Source: Dietzia aurantiaca
Lineage (GTDB): Bacteria; Actinomycetota; Actinomycetes; Mycobacteriales; Mycobacteriaceae
DNA: 64,000 nt
Direction: 5' to 3'
Assembly (NCBI RefSeq): GCF_021033825.1
Contig: NZ_JAIFXZ010000001.1
Span: 372,001-436,000 of the forward strand
Position 1 is the first letter of the stretch. Each line of letters begins with the position of its first letter. This document shows, piece by piece, positions 8,243 to 17,372 of the stretch. The notes below the pieces were generated by a model. The model searched no databases. It was not told the origin of the DNA and saw only the letters and a list, made by a program, of their open reading frames with translations. Position numbers and translations under genes: made by a program.

Positions 8243-9864
8243 TGTCCGCTGATCTCTTCGGTTACCTCATCCCGTCCGTATTCCTGCTCCCGCTGCTCGC
8301 CGCGGCACTGTGCCTGGTGGTCTCGCGCCGCCCGCACGTGCAGAACATCATCACGATCATCACGCTGTTCATCCTGCTGGTGATCTCCGGTCTGCTGCTG
8401 GTGCTGACCGATCAACACGGCATGCACGTCGTCCAGGTGGGCGGGTGGGACGCACCGGTCGGCATCTCGCTGGTCGCGGACCGCCTCAGCGCGCTGATGC
8501 TGTGTGTCGCGGCCGTGGTGCTGTTGACCGTCATCATCTACGCCGTCGGTCAGGGAGTCCGCGACGGCGACGGCGACCAGCCCACGTCGATCTTCCTGCC
8601 CACCTACCTCGCGCTGGCGGCGGGGCTGAACGGCGCGTTCATCGCCGGCGACCTGTTCAACCTGTTCGTCGGCTTCGAGATCCTGCTCGCTGCCTCATAC
8701 GTGCTCCTCACCCTGGGGGCCAGCCAGGAGCGGGTCCGCGCCGGTGTCTCCTACACCGTCGTGTCGATGGTGTCGTCGATGGTCTTCCTGCTCGGCATCG
8801 GTCTGACGTACTCGGCCGCCGGCACCCTCAACCTGGCGCAGCTGGCCACCCGGATGGCGGACATCCCGGACGGGCTGCGGAACACCATCTTCGCCGTGTT
8901 CCTCGTGGCCTTCGGCATCAAGGCGGCCGTCTTCCCGCTGTCCACCTGGCTGCCGGACTCCTACCCCACCGCGCCCGCGCCCGTCACCGCAGTGTTCGCG
9001 GGGTTGCTCACCAAGGTCGGCGTGTACGCGATCATCCGCTTCCACACCCTGGTCTTCGCGGGCGGCAGCATGGACAACGTCCTGCTCGTCGCCGGGCTGT
9101 TGACGATGGTCGTGGGCATCCTCGGCGCGATCGCCCAGTCCGACATCAAACGGATATTGTCGTTCACCCTGGTCAGTCACATCGGCTACATGGTGTTCGG
9201 GGTGGCGCTGTCCACCGAGTCGGGGCTCAGCGCCGCGATCTACTACGTCGGCCACCACATCATCGTCCAGACCACGCTGTTCCTGGTCGTCGGTCTCATC
9301 GAGCGACAGGCGGGGTCGTCCTCGCTCCGCCGCCTCGGATCCATGGCCGTGCTCAGCCCGGTCCTGGCCGTCACGTTCCTCGTCCCGGCCTTCAACCTCG
9401 GCGGCATCCCCCCGTTCTCCGGGTTCATCGGCAAGCTCGCCGTGGTCCAGGCCGGCGCCGAGGTCGGCGGTCCGCTCAACTGGATCCTCATCGGCGGCGC
9501 CATGGCGACCAGCCTGCTCACCCTCTACGTCGTGGCCCGCGTCTGGTCCAAGGCGTTCTGGCGGCCCCGCGCGGACGCCCCTGAGGGTGCCCTGGCGCTC
9601 GCCAAGCCGCTCGCGCTGCTGCCGTCGGACGAGTACGTCGAGTTCGACGAGCGCGACGACGTGGGCAAGATGCCGATGAGCATGCTCGCCCCGACCGTGG
9701 CGCTGATCGTGGTCTCCCTCCTGATGACCGTGTTCGCCGGCCCGCTGCTGGCCGTGACGGACCGCGCCGCGGAGAGCCTGATGGAACGCGGCGAGTACGT
9801 CTACACCGTCCCGACGGACGAGACGCCCGGCCGGTACGTCGGCAACGTGACGGGGGTGCGCTGA
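8242..9864 (+). CDS. mrpD: Na+/H+ antiporter subunit D (MrpD)
   Basis: 540 residues, start overlapping the mrpC stop (TAATG). A 14-helix NuoM/NuoN-like proton channel subunit with F-N-L-F-V-G-F-E-I (conserved Glu), F-G-I-K-A-A-V-F-P-L and S-D-I-K-R-I-L-S-F-T-L-V-S-H-I-G-Y motifs. A soluble insertion near 450-480 precedes the last helix. It works with MrpA as the ion-translocating core. Confidence 0.95.
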   Translation: MSADLFGYLIPSVFLLPLLAAALCLVVSRRPHVQNIITIITLFILLVISGLLLVLTDQHGMHVVQVGGWDAPVGISLVADRLSALMLCVAAVVLLTVIIYAVGQGVRDGDGDQPTSIFLPTYLALAAGLNGAFIAGDLFNLFVGFEILLAASYVLLTLGASQERVRAGVSYTVVSMVSSMVFLLGIGLTYSAAGTLNLAQLATRMADIPDGLRNTIFAVFLVAFGIKAAVFPLSTWLPDSYPTAPAPVTAVFAGLLTKVGVYAIIRFHTLVFAGGSMDNVLLVAGLLTMVVGILGAIAQSDIKRILSFTLVSHIGYMVFGVALSTESGLSAAIYYVGHHIIVQTTLFLVVGLIERQAGSSSLRRLGSMAVLSPVLAVTFLVPAFNLGGIPPFSGFIGKLAVVQAGAEVGGPLNWILIGGAMATSLLTLYVVARVWSKAFWRPRADAPEGALALAKPLALLPSDEYVEFDERDDVGKMPMSMLAPTVALIVVSLLMTVFAGPLLAVTDRAAESLMERGEYVYTVPTDETPGRYVGNVTGVR

Positions 9865-9865
9865 C

Positions 9866-10495
9866 ATGACCAAGAAGGTGAAGATGGACGCGCGTGTGTT
9901 CGGCTCACGCGTCTTCATGACCCTGTGGCTGGCCTTCGCGTGGACGCTCCTGTGGGGCTCGTTCGAGCTCGGGACCATCGTGGCCGGGCTGGGCGTGGCC
10001 GTGATCATCATGACGGTCCTGCCGCTGCCCCGGGTCCCGGTCGAGGGCCTGTTGCGCCCGATCTCCACGGCGTGGCTGATCATCATGGTGGGCTACTACC
10101 TGGTCCGCTCCTCGGTGGTCGTCGCGTGGCAGTCGGTCCGACCGGCCGCACCGCCGGAACCGGCCGTGCTGCGGGCCCCGATGCGGCTGAAGTCCGACTT
10201 CACGCTCGCGCTCGCGGTGAACTCCCTCAACCTGATGCCCGGTGGCATCGTGGTCCGGGTGGACCCGGTGGCCCGGTACGTCTACATCCACGTCCTGGAC
10301 GCCGGTACCGACAAGGCGGTCGAGTCCTTCTACCGCCAGACCGGGCACGTGGAGCGGCTGTTCCAGCGGGCGTTCGAACGGCCCGAGGACTGGCACCCGA
10401 ACCCCGGGCACTACACCGCGCCCGCCGACAGCGGGCCGCAGAAGGCCGGCCCGAGGAACCCGGGCTCCGCCGCGGGCCAGGAGGTGTCCCGATGA
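9866..10495 (+). CDS. mrpE: Na+/H+ antiporter subunit E (MrpE)
   Basis: 209 residues beginning 1 nt after mrpD. Two to three N-terminal membrane segments are followed by a conserved cytoplasmic domain containing S-L-N-L-M-P-G-G-I-V-V and Y-I-H-V-L-D, typical of MrpE. The last 40 residues are a low-complexity Gly/Pro tail. MrpE is needed for assembly or activity of the complex in characterised systems. Confidence 0.92.
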   Translation: MTKKVKMDARVFGSRVFMTLWLAFAWTLLWGSFELGTIVAGLGVAVIIMTVLPLPRVPVEGLLRPISTAWLIIMVGYYLVRSSVVVAWQSVRPAAPPEPAVLRAPMRLKSDFTLALAVNSLNLMPGGIVVRVDPVARYVYIHVLDAGTDKAVESFYRQTGHVERLFQRAFERPEDWHPNPGHYTAPADSGPQKAGPRNPGSAAGQEVSR

Positions 10496-10785
10496 GCTTC
10501 ACCCTGGTCCTTTGGACCCTGACCGTCATCGCACTGACCGCCGCCCTGTTCGTCACGATGGTCCGGCTCGTCGGCGGCCCCAACACGCTCGACCGCATGA
10601 TCTCGCTGGACATGCTGGCCGCAGTCGCCCAGGGAGGGCTCGGCGTCTACATCGCCTGGACCAAGGACACCACCGGCGCCGCCGCGCTCGTCGCCCTCGC
10701 GTTGGTCGCGTTCCTCGGTTCGGTGTCCGTGGCCCGCTTCCGCGTCAGCGACACCACCGGAGTGCCCGAGGAGCCCATGTCATGA
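10492..10785 (+). CDS. mrpF: Na+/H+ antiporter subunit F (MrpF)
   Basis: 97 residues, ATG overlapping the mrpE stop by 4 nt. Three membrane segments with the family motif R-L-V-G-G-P-N-T-L-D-R-M-I-S-L-D. The length is normal for MrpF. Confidence 0.92.
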   Translation: MSFTLVLWTLTVIALTAALFVTMVRLVGGPNTLDRMISLDMLAAVAQGGLGVYIAWTKDTTGAAALVALALVAFLGSVSVARFRVSDTTGVPEEPMS

Positions 10786-11150
10786 CCGACGACCCCCGCG
10801 AGATCATCTCCGCCCTGTTCGTGCTCGCCGGGGCCCTGCTGACGCTCGCCAGCGCCATCGGGCTCCTGCGGTTCCGCGACACCCTCAGTCGCATGCACCC
10901 GGCGGCCAAGCCCCAGGTGCTCGGCCTGGTCCTCATCCTCTTCGGCGCCGGGATCCGGATCTTCCCGAGTTCCGACCTCGGCATGCTCGTGCTCGCCGCC
11001 ATCGTCGCCGTGTGTACCGCGCCGGTGATCGCCAACCGCGTGGGCAACGTCGCCTACCGGGAGAGCGTCGAGGACGGCACCATCACCCACGAGGCGCCGG
11101 TACTGGAGAAGTACACCAAGCGGGCGAGCGACCCCCGCTCCCGCCGCTAG
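10782..11150 (+). CDS. mrpG: Na+/H+ antiporter subunit G (MrpG)
   Basis: 122 residues, overlapping mrpF by ATGA. Three membrane segments with G-L-L-R-F-R-D-T-L-S-R-M-H-P-A-A-K, the conserved MrpG loop. The C-terminal 40 residues are charged and soluble. Last gene of the six-gene mrp operon; the A-CDEFG order with no separate B is consistent with the A-B fusion. Confidence 0.93.
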   Translation: MTDDPREIISALFVLAGALLTLASAIGLLRFRDTLSRMHPAAKPQVLGLVLILFGAGIRIFPSSDLGMLVLAAIVAVCTAPVIANRVGNVAYRESVEDGTITHEAPVLEKYTKRASDPRSRR

Positions 11151-11174
11151 CCGTTCAGCCCCGCCCCTAAAAAC

Positions 11175-11208
11175 TCGAGCCCTGCCTCCACTCGGAGACG
11201 GGGCTCGA
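11175..11208 (-). terminator. Intrinsic terminator of the lipoprotein gene
   Basis: An 8-bp stem (11175-11182 with 11201-11208). Read on the minus strand, the stem is followed by GTTTTTA, a usable U tract. It lies between convergent mrpG and the lipoprotein gene, so it can also slow plus-strand read-through. Confidence 0.6.
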
Positions 11209-11260
11209 TTCGGCGCTGGGCCGCAGCCCGCTGCCGGGCCGACGCCCGGCGCAGAAGAGA

Positions 11261-11617
11261 TCAGTTACCGGCGACGCCGCCCGGCTGGCGCTCGGCCTCC
11301 GGGACCACCGGACCGTCGACGCCGTCGGCCTCGTCGACGCCGACCGGGTCACCATCGAGTCCAAGGCCCGGGTTGGTGGTGGGGGTCGGGGTGCCCTGAA
11401 TCCACTCCTCCTCGGAGGCGTCGACGCCACCGGCCGACTCGGGGGCCGGCGACGTGGTGGTGGCCGTGGTGGGATCGAGCGTGTAGCTGGGAAGCGTGTA
11501 CGGCGCGTCCGGATCGGCAGGCTGCTCGTTGGGCGGGCTGCACGCGGCCAGGCCCAGCGCGAGGGCGAGTGCGGGAGCCGCGACCAGGAGGCGGCGGGCG
11601 GTCTGTCGCGGGGCCAT
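11261..11617 (-). CDS. Small lipoprotein of unknown function
   Basis: 118 residues. The start at 11617 is chosen because GAAGGAG lies 6 nt before the ATG. A signal peptide with lipobox G-L-A-A-C is followed by an acidic, Pro/Thr/Asp-rich, probably disordered chain with no recognised domain. It is expected to be lipid-anchored on the outer face of the cytoplasmic membrane. Its own terminator follows. Function unknown. Confidence 0.65.
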   Translation of the reverse strand: MAPRQTARRLLVAAPALALALGLAACSPPNEQPADPDAPYTLPSYTLDPTTATTTSPAPESAGGVDASEEEWIQGTPTPTTNPGLGLDGDPVGVDEADGVDGPVVPEAERQPGGVAGN

Positions 11618-11739
11618 GGGGGCTCCTTCGATCTCGGGAGGCTGCAAGTCTCTACAGTGCACGGATCCCGCGCGGCGGAATCCGTCGACTCATCATATCC
11701 TCAGGCCTCCGCGCCCGAGGCCACGGGGGACGACAGGCC

Positions 11740-12492
11740 TCAGCGGTCGAGGTCCTGGGTGACGATCACGATCACGCCGGGAGCGTCTGCGGCCATGTCC
11801 GCGGGGCGCGGCTTGGCGGAGATGCCGAGCTGGCCCGCGATGGCCTGTGCGGCCTGCTGCTCGCCCGGGCCGGTCCCGTAGAAGGCGGTCGACTCCGCCA
11901 CGACACCCCGGTTGGACGGCATGTTGGCCACGTCGCCCACCGCGAATCCGGATTCCCGCAGCTGCTCGCCGGTCCGCCCCGCAAGGCCGGTGACGGTGCT
12001 GTTGTTGTAGATCTGCACGGGCACCGCGGTCGCGGCCGGCGCGCCGGCGCCGGGGGCCTGCCCCTGCTGGCCGTTCTCCCCCGAGGCCGGGTCCGCCGGG
12101 GCTGCGGGTTCCTGGTCCGCACCCGGGGGCAGCGACTCGCCATCGCCCGGGGCGGCCTGGCCGTCCGCGCCCTGACCGGCGGCCCCCTGTCCTTCGGCAC
12201 CCTGGTGGTTCTGGCCGGTCTGCTCGATCTGGGAGGTGCTCTCCTCGACGGCGCTGACGCCCTCGTCGTCGTCGCCACCGAACAGCTGCACCAATCCCAC
12301 GCCGATCGCCAGAACTACCGCGGACAGCAGCACCATCGCGATGGCCCGGTACGGCGGGCCGCTCGGCTCGTCGGCGTAGGGGCCGTCACCCTGCGCGTTC
12401 GGGTCGGCGTCGTAGCCGGCGGCGTAGGCGCCGTCGTGCTCCGCGTCGTACTGCCGGTCGTCGTACTGCGGGTTCTCGGGCTGGGTGTTCAC
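11740..12492 (-). CDS. LytR C-terminal-domain membrane protein (Rv0431-type)
   Basis: 250 residues from a GTG with TACACT 7 nt upstream. A Tyr/Asp-rich cytoplasmic N-terminus (1-47) is followed by one membrane helix (about 48-70), a long Gln/Gly/Ala-rich linker (75-150), then a LytR_C domain (V-Q-I-Y-N-N-S-T-V-T-G-L-A-G onwards). In the M. tuberculosis layout the equivalent gene follows the def-DUF3263 pair, as here. LytR_C domains are found on cell-wall-linked proteins; the exact role is unknown. Confidence 0.8.
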   Translation of the reverse strand: MNTQPENPQYDDRQYDAEHDGAYAAGYDADPNAQGDGPYADEPSGPPYRAIAMVLLSAVVLAIGVGLVQLFGGDDDEGVSAVEESTSQIEQTGQNHQGAEGQGAAGQGADGQAAPGDGESLPPGADQEPAAPADPASGENGQQGQAPGAGAPAATAVPVQIYNNSTVTGLAGRTGEQLRESGFAVGDVANMPSNRGVVAESTAFYGTGPGEQQAAQAIAGQLGISAKPRPADMAADAPGVIVIVTQDLDR

Positions 12493-12499
12493 GCGCCCG

Positions 12500-12505
12500 A
12501 GTGTA
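12500..12505 (-). promoter_or_regulatory. -10 box TACACT for the LytR_C gene
   Basis: TACACT on the minus strand ends 7 nt before the GTG at 12492 and sits just after the DUF3263 stop codon, giving this gene its own leaderless-type promoter inside the gene pair. Confidence 0.5.
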
Positions 12506-12507
12506 GG

Positions 12508-12855
12508 TCAGTCGAGCCGCATTCCCAGGTTGCGGGCCGCGCGCGCCTTCTGCCTGCTGCTGCGCATACGGCGCAGCCTCTTGACGAGGAGCGGGTCGGT
12601 GGCCAGGGCCTCGGGCCGGTCGATCAGGTCGTTGAGGATCTGGAAGTAGCGGGTGCCCGACATGTCGAACTTCTGCCGGATGGCCTCCTCCTTGGAGCCG
12701 GCGAACTTCCACCACTGGCGCTCGAACTCGAGCATCGCCTGATCCCGATCCGACAGCACGGGGTCGGCCGCGTGCAGTTCGCTCATGTCCCGCCCGCTCT
12801 CAGCCTGCCCGTTCCCGACCTGCGCGTCGTGTGCCGTAGCGGCCGCTCGACCCAT
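12508..12855 (-). CDS. DUF3263 protein (Rv0430-type)
   Basis: 115 residues from ATG 12855, chosen for its GAGGAGG Shine-Dalgarno 7 nt upstream; an internal ATG at 12786 gives a 92-residue alternative. The conserved core is [17 protein letters not shown] with a helix-turn-helix-like stretch and a basic C-terminus (R-R-M-R-S-S-R-Q-K), suggesting nucleic acid contact. Divergent from def, as in M. tuberculosis. Function uncharacterised as far as I know. Confidence 0.75.
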   Translation of the reverse strand: MGRAAATAHDAQVGNGQAESGRDMSELHAADPVLSDRDQAMLEFERQWWKFAGSKEEAIRQKFDMSGTRYFQILNDLIDRPEALATDPLLVKRLRRMRSSRQKARAARNLGMRLD

Positions 12856-12915
12856 GTGCGTGCCTCCTCGGTTCGCGATGCGCCGGCACTGTGGCCGCGC
12901 CGACCCTGCGCTCGG

Positions 12916-12931
12916 ATCACACCGTTGTGAT
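12916..12931. promoter_or_regulatory. Palindrome in the DUF3263/def divergent region
   Basis: ATCACA-CCGT-TGTGAT is a perfect 6+6 bp inverted repeat in the 160-bp gap between the divergent genes. It is a candidate operator; the cognate regulator is unknown. Confidence 0.4.
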
Positions 12932-13001
12932 TCCCCCGTAGTGAACCACACCGCTACGACACCCTGCCAGACGCGAAAGGGAGAACAGGCCAGGTGCGCA
13001 C

Positions 13002-13007
13002 TAGAAT
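13002..13007 (+). promoter_or_regulatory. -10 box TAGAAT for def
   Basis: TAGAAT ends 8 nt before the def ATG. No Shine-Dalgarno lies between, so a leaderless transcript is expected. Confidence 0.55.
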
Positions 13008-13015
13008 CTGTGCCC

Positions 13016-13690
13016 ATGGCAATCCGTCCCATCGTCATCCTCGGCGACCCCGCGCTTCACGCCCCGACCGAGCCCGTCACCGAGTCCCCCGAGCAGCTCG
13101 CCGCACTCGTGCAGGACATGTACGACACGATGGACGCCGCCAACGGGGTGGGCCTGGCCGCCAACCAGATCGGCGTGGGCCGGCGCGTGTTCGTCTTCGA
13201 CTGTCCCGACCTGGACACCGAGGACGGGGGCAGCCTGTCCCGCGAGGAGGTCGAGGCGCGCGGCGGGTGGATCACGCGGCGCGGCTGCGTGGTGAACCCG
13301 GTGCTGGAGACCTCGGAGATCCCCGAGACCATGCCCGACCCCGAGGAGGACCTGGAGGGCTGCCTGTCCGTCCCCGGCGTGAACTTCCCGCGGGGGCGCG
13401 CCTGGTGGGCCCGCGTCACCGGCACCGATGAGCACGGCGAGCCGGTGTCGGTCGAGGGGTACGGCCTGTTCGCCCGCTGCCTGCAGCACGAGGTGGGCCA
13501 CCTGGACGGCTTCCTGTACACCGACCACCTGATCGGCCGGAACAAAAAGGCCGCCAAGCGACACATCCGCGACGAGGGATGGGGTCTGCCGGGCCTCAGT
13601 TGGGACCCGTCCCGCGATCCGGACCCCTTCGCCGACGAGGACGGCGCCGACGACTACGACGACAACGCGGCCAGCCCACTTCATGGCTGA
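13016..13690 (+). CDS. def: Peptide deformylase
   Basis: 224 residues. All three PDF motifs are intact: G-V-G-L-A-A-N-Q (44-51), E-G-C-L-S (114-118, Cys116 metal ligand) and Q-H-E-V-G-H (157-162, His158 and His162 ligands, Glu159 catalytic). It removes the formyl group from nascent protein N-termini in the cytoplasm. An acidic tail after residue 200 is extra to the core. ATG 13016 is chosen because TAGAAT is 8 nt upstream. The 3' end overlaps the next gene by 8 nt. Confidence 0.96.
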   Translation: MAIRPIVILGDPALHAPTEPVTESPEQLAALVQDMYDTMDAANGVGLAANQIGVGRRVFVFDCPDLDTEDGGSLSREEVEARGGWITRRGCVVNPVLETSEIPETMPDPEEDLEGCLSVPGVNFPRGRAWWARVTGTDEHGEPVSVEGYGLFARCLQHEVGHLDGFLYTDHLIGRNKKAAKRHIRDEGWGLPGLSWDPSRDPDPFADEDGADDYDDNAASPLHG

Positions 13691-14777
13691 GCAGCCGCAC
13701 GGTTCCCCGGACCCGGCTCACTCCGACCGGGGGCTATCAGGCCGATCGCGCTGGAACGCCGGTCGCGAGGTGGCCCTGGGCGAGCGGGTGACGGTACGCC
13801 GGCATCTCGCTCCCGGCGAGACCTCGCACCTGTACACCGACGTGATCGGCCACGTGGTGACGCTCGAGCCGGAACTGATCGTGCGCCGCGAGTCCGGCGA
13901 GGAGGTCCGGATCCCGCACGCCGATATCGCCGTGCTCAAGGTGCTGCCGCCACGGCCGGTGCGCGCCCGCGAGATCCGCGCGCACGAGTACGCGGGCGCG
14001 CTGGCCTGGCCGGGCACCGAGTACGAGCTCGTCGACGGCTGGTTCTGCCGGGCCGGCGACGACTGGTCATACCGCCGCGACTCCGCCGTGCCGGTGCTGC
14101 CGTGGGCCAGCTGCGCCCAACTCGACGGGGTCCGCGACTGGTACGCCGCGCGCGGACTGCCGCTGCGGATAGTGGACGTGGACCGGCTGGTCAGAACCGA
14201 ACAGATGCTGCTCGATGGTCAGCCCGTCGACCCGGCCCGACTCCGGGCCGACCGCGAGCTGATGCTGTGCACCGCGGACAGCCGCGAGCTGCTGGGCATC
14301 GTGTACGCGGCGTTCCCCGCCGCCTCCCGGCCCGCCGTGACGCTGGCCGAGACCCCCGGCGACGACTGGCTGGAGCTCTACCACGCCACCGCCGACCTGG
14401 ACCCCGAGCGCGTGCGGCCCGCGATGCTCGCCACCGCCGACGCCTCGGACGGCGACCCCGCCCCCGGCGGCCACACCGTCTTCGCCCGCCTCGAGGACGC
14501 TGGCGAGCTCGCCGCGATCGCCCGCGGCGCTGTGACCGCCGGGCCCGACGGGGCGCCCCGGATCGCCGTGTCCTGCGTCCAGACCGCCGCGGGCCATCGA
14601 CGCCGGGGCCTGGCCGAGATAGTCACCGGCTCGCTCGTCGACTGGGGTCTGGGCCTCGGGGCGACCGAGTGTCACCTCCACGTCTTCGCGGACAACACCG
14701 CCGGACGGGGGTTGTGGACCAAACTCGGCCTGCAGCCGCACCATTCGCTGCGGCACGTCGTCGTCGCCCCCTCCTGA
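13683..14777 (+). CDS. GNAT acetyltransferase (Rv0428c-type)
   Basis: 364 residues, starting inside the end of def. The N-terminal part (about 30-90) looks like a small beta-barrel domain. The C-terminal third carries the GNAT acetyl-CoA motif [11 protein letters not shown], followed by [14 protein letters not shown]. Conserved position between def and xthA. The overlap with def suggests translational coupling; the substrate is unknown. Confidence 0.8.
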   Translation: MAEQPHGSPDPAHSDRGLSGRSRWNAGREVALGERVTVRRHLAPGETSHLYTDVIGHVVTLEPELIVRRESGEEVRIPHADIAVLKVLPPRPVRAREIRAHEYAGALAWPGTEYELVDGWFCRAGDDWSYRRDSAVPVLPWASCAQLDGVRDWYAARGLPLRIVDVDRLVRTEQMLLDGQPVDPARLRADRELMLCTADSRELLGIVYAAFPAASRPAVTLAETPGDDWLELYHATADLDPERVRPAMLATADASDGDPAPGGHTVFARLEDAGELAAIARGAVTAGPDGAPRIAVSCVQTAAGHRRRGLAEIVTGSLVDWGLGLGATECHLHVFADNTAGRGLWTKLGLQPHHSLRHVVVAPS

Positions 14778-14869
14778 CCCACTCCCGCGGGGCGACGGAC
14801 ACGGGGCCGTGTCCCGTCGTCGTCCCCGTGTGTTCACCCACGCACCACTCGCGGCGCGAGGACGGGTAA

Positions 14870-14875
14870 TAGACT
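14870..14875 (+). promoter_or_regulatory. -10 box TAGACT for xthA
   Basis: TAGACT ends 7 nt before ATG 14883. This favours the ATG over the in-frame GTG at 14877. Confidence 0.5.
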
Positions 14876-14882
14876 GGTGCAC

Positions 14883-15683
14883 ATGCGCTTGGCCACCTGG
14901 AACGTCAACTCCATTCGTGCTCGTCGTGACCGGGTGGTGTCCTGGCTGGAACGATCGGATGTCGACGTCCTGGCCATGCAGGAGACCAAGTGCAAGGACG
15001 AACAGTTCCCGCATGAGGCGTTCGAGGAGATTGGTTACCAGGTCGCCCACCACGGTCTGAGTCAGTGGAACGGCGTCGCCGTGGCCTCGCGCGTCGGTCT
15101 GGAGGACGCGCAGATCGGCTTCGACGGGATGCCCGGCTTCCACAAGGATCCCGAGGTCTCGCAGGATCCCGAGGCGCGCGCGATCTCCGCGGTTTGCGAC
15201 GGCGTCCGCGTGTACAGCCTCTACGTGCCCAACGGCCGCGAGCTCGCCGACCCGCACTACACCTACAAGCTCGAGTGGCTGGCCCGGCTGCGCGATCACG
15301 CGGCCGCCGAGGTGGCCGCCGACTCGAGCGCGCAGATCGCGCTGGTCGGCGACTGGAACGTGGCACCGCAGAACGAGGACGTGTGGGACATGGAGGTCTT
15401 CGAGGGCAAGACCCACGTCTCCGATCCCGAGCGGCTGGCGTTCGCCGCGTTCGACGGCGCCGGCTTTCGCGAGGTCACCCGCGAATACACGCCCGGGCCC
15501 GGCGTCTACACGTACTGGGACTACACGGGGTTGAGCTTTCCCAAGCGCAAGGGCATGCGCATCGACTTCCAGCTGCACTCCCCCGCGCTCGCCGCGCGGG
15601 TGACCGGGGCGAGCATCGATCGCGAGGAGCGCAAGGGCAAGGGCGCCTCGGACCATGCGCCTGTCGTGGTGGACCTCGACTAG
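14883..15683 (+). CDS. xthA: Exodeoxyribonuclease III / AP endonuclease
   Basis: 266 residues. Shows M-R-L-A-T-W-N-V-N-S-I-R-A-R at the N-terminus, M-Q-E-T-K (metal-binding Glu), Y-V-P-N-G-R, G-D-W-N-V-A-P (Asp/Asn pair) and the C-terminal S-D-H-A-P-V catalytic His. It cleaves DNA 5' of abasic sites and degrades 3' ends in base excision repair. The leaderless ATG start is supported by TAGACT 7 nt upstream. Confidence 0.93.
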   Translation: MRLATWNVNSIRARRDRVVSWLERSDVDVLAMQETKCKDEQFPHEAFEEIGYQVAHHGLSQWNGVAVASRVGLEDAQIGFDGMPGFHKDPEVSQDPEARAISAVCDGVRVYSLYVPNGRELADPHYTYKLEWLARLRDHAAAEVAADSSAQIALVGDWNVAPQNEDVWDMEVFEGKTHVSDPERLAFAAFDGAGFREVTREYTPGPGVYTYWDYTGLSFPKRKGMRIDFQLHSPALAARVTGASIDREERKGKGASDHAPVVVDLD

Positions 15684-15745
15684 ACCCTGCCGCTCCCGGG
15701 TCGTCTGAAACGCTCGACACCACCTCACGCCAGGAGATCGACCGC

Positions 15746-16639
15746 ATGTCCACGTTCCAGCTGCGTCACTACATCGATCGGCTCCGCGCCGAGGGCTACA
15801 CGGTTCGCGACGACCACGGCGAGGACCCTGACCTCATCGACATCAATGGCCGGGCCGTGGACACGTGGCGGGAGAACTACCCGTACGACGACCGGATGGA
15901 CCGGAACCAGTACGAGGTCGAGAAGTACCTGCTGCAGATCGAGCTGCTCAAGTTCCAGCGGTGGCAGGCCGAGACCGGGCACCGGCAGATCATCGTGTTC
16001 GAGGGTCGCGACGCCGCCGGCAAGGGCGGCACGATCAAGCGGTTCACCGAGTACATCAATATCCGGCAGTCACGCACGGTGGCTCTGATCAAGCCCACCG
16101 AGACCGAGATGCACCAGTGGTACTTCCAGCGCTACGTCAGCCACCTGCCCAGCCGCGGTGAGCTCGTCCTCTTCGACCGGTCCTGGTACAACCGGGCCGG
16201 CGTCGAACGGGTGATGGGATTCTGCACCGACTCGCAGTACGAGACGTTCATGGAGCAGGCGCCGATGTTCGAGAAGATGCTGGTCGACTCGGGAATCGGG
16301 GTGACCAAGTTCTGGTTCTCCGTCACCCGCGAGGAGCAGAAGACCCGGTTCGCGATCCGCCAGCTCGACCCGGTGCGGCGCTGGAAACTCTCGCCTATGG
16401 ACCTGGAGTCCCTCGACAAGTGGGACAAGTACACGGACGCCAAGGAGGAGATGTTCCGGCGCACGGACACCGACCACGCGCCGTGGATCACCATCAAGTC
16501 GAACGACAAGAAGCGGGCCCGCATCAATGCGATGCGCTACTTCCTCAACCAGTTCGACTATCCGGAGAAGGACCCGCAGGTGGTGTTCGCTCCGGACGGC
16601 AAGATCGTCCAGCGCGGCAAGGATGCCGTCGGGGACTGA
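15746..16639 (+). CDS. ppk2: Polyphosphate kinase 2
   Basis: 297 residues. Walker A is E-G-R-D-A-A-G-K-G-G (86-95, Lys93); the lid/Walker B region has L-F-D-R-S-W-Y-N-R-A-G-V-E-R-V-M-G, both hallmarks of PPK2. The family phosphorylates GDP or ADP (or AMP) from polyphosphate, or runs the reverse reaction; the nucleotide preference cannot be read from sequence. A CAGGAG Shine-Dalgarno precedes the ATG. It follows xthA by 62 nt and may share its transcript. Confidence 0.9.
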   Translation: MSTFQLRHYIDRLRAEGYTVRDDHGEDPDLIDINGRAVDTWRENYPYDDRMDRNQYEVEKYLLQIELLKFQRWQAETGHRQIIVFEGRDAAGKGGTIKRFTEYINIRQSRTVALIKPTETEMHQWYFQRYVSHLPSRGELVLFDRSWYNRAGVERVMGFCTDSQYETFMEQAPMFEKMLVDSGIGVTKFWFSVTREEQKTRFAIRQLDPVRRWKLSPMDLESLDKWDKYTDAKEEMFRRTDTDHAPWITIKSNDKKRARINAMRYFLNQFDYPEKDPQVVFAPDGKIVQRGKDAVGD

Positions 16640-16660
16640 CTGAGCCTGCGAAGGAAGCGC

Positions 16661-16743
16661 CCCGCGCACAGGATCCGTCGGGGACTAGCGGAGCGAACGC
16701 CAGCGAGCGAAGCGATGTCCCCCGCGCACAGAACCCGTCGGGG
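16661..16743. repeat. Direct repeat after ppk2, 60-bp period
   Basis: The 23-bp string CCCGCGCACAGGATCCGTCGG-GG at 16661-16683 recurs with 2 differences at 16721-16743, exactly 60 bp later. A shorter piece (GCCGTCGGGG) overlaps the ppk2 3' end at 16626. No coding function is seen. Confidence 0.6.
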
Positions 16744-16751
16744 CGAATTTG

Positions 16752-16818
16752 GTCGGCACTACGGCGATTCTTGACGTAGTCACTGCCAGGAATCGACCTG
16801 GATTTCGCAGTGGTGCAA
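16752..16818. repeat. Intergenic repeat element, copy 1
   Basis: The ends GTCGGCACTACG (16752-16763) and TTCGCAGTGGTGCAA (16804-16818) are near-identical to the ends of a shorter element at 29406-29452 on the opposite strand. The terminal GCACTAC/GTGGTGC pair is an imperfect inverted repeat, so the element can fold back. Confidence 0.45.
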
Positions 16819-16895
16819 TCAAGCTGCGGACTACGGGCACACCGCCGACGCCGACGCTCGGGAATGTCTGCCGGCCGCGGGGCATTGCACCGGGT

Positions 16896-17312
16896 ATGAG
16901 CCATGTGAATGATCGCGATGTCATCAAGCGTCTGCTGTCCGACAAGGGCCGCTGGGCAGTCGTCGGCCTGTCCACAAACACCGGTCGCACCGCCTACGGG
17001 ATCGCCGGGTACGTCCGGGATCTCGGCCATCAGATCGTGCCCGTCCACCCCAAGGCCGAGACCGTCTACGGCCAGCAGGGATACCCGGATCTCGCGTCGG
17101 TCCCCGGCGAGATCGACGTGGTGGACGTGTTCGTGAACTCCCAGCTCGCCGGTGCGGTGGTGGACGACGCCATCGCCCGTGGTGCGAAGGCCGTCTGGCT
17201 GCAGCAGGGCGTGATCGACGAAGCCGCGGCGCAGCGTGCGAAGGATGCCGGCCTCGACGTCGTCATGGACACCTGCCCCGCGATCGAGGCTCCGCGACTG
17301 GGCCTGATCTGA
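16896..17312 (+). CDS. CoA-binding (Rossmann) domain protein
   Basis: 138 residues, a single CoA_binding domain like that of the succinyl-CoA synthetase alpha subunit: W-A-V-V-G-L-S at the N-terminus, V-P-V-H-P-K, V-D-V-F-V-N-S and K-A-V-W-L-Q-Q-G-V. The family is widespread; its role is unclear, probably nucleotide or CoA binding. No convincing Shine-Dalgarno precedes the ATG. Monocistronic. Confidence 0.8.
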   Translation: MSHVNDRDVIKRLLSDKGRWAVVGLSTNTGRTAYGIAGYVRDLGHQIVPVHPKAETVYGQQGYPDLASVPGEIDVVDVFVNSQLAGAVVDDAIARGAKAVWLQQGVIDEAAAQRAKDAGLDVVMDTCPAIEAPRLGLI

Positions 17313-17372
17313 CGGCTGAGCCCGGAGGGTCACACCACGCGGAATCACGCCCCAGGCGCTTCGCGGCCCATC

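Noticed and set aside
8695-10086. A 463-codon minus-strand open frame opposite mrpD/mrpE
   Set aside because: Antisense to intact membrane subunits, His/Asp/Gly-rich shadow.
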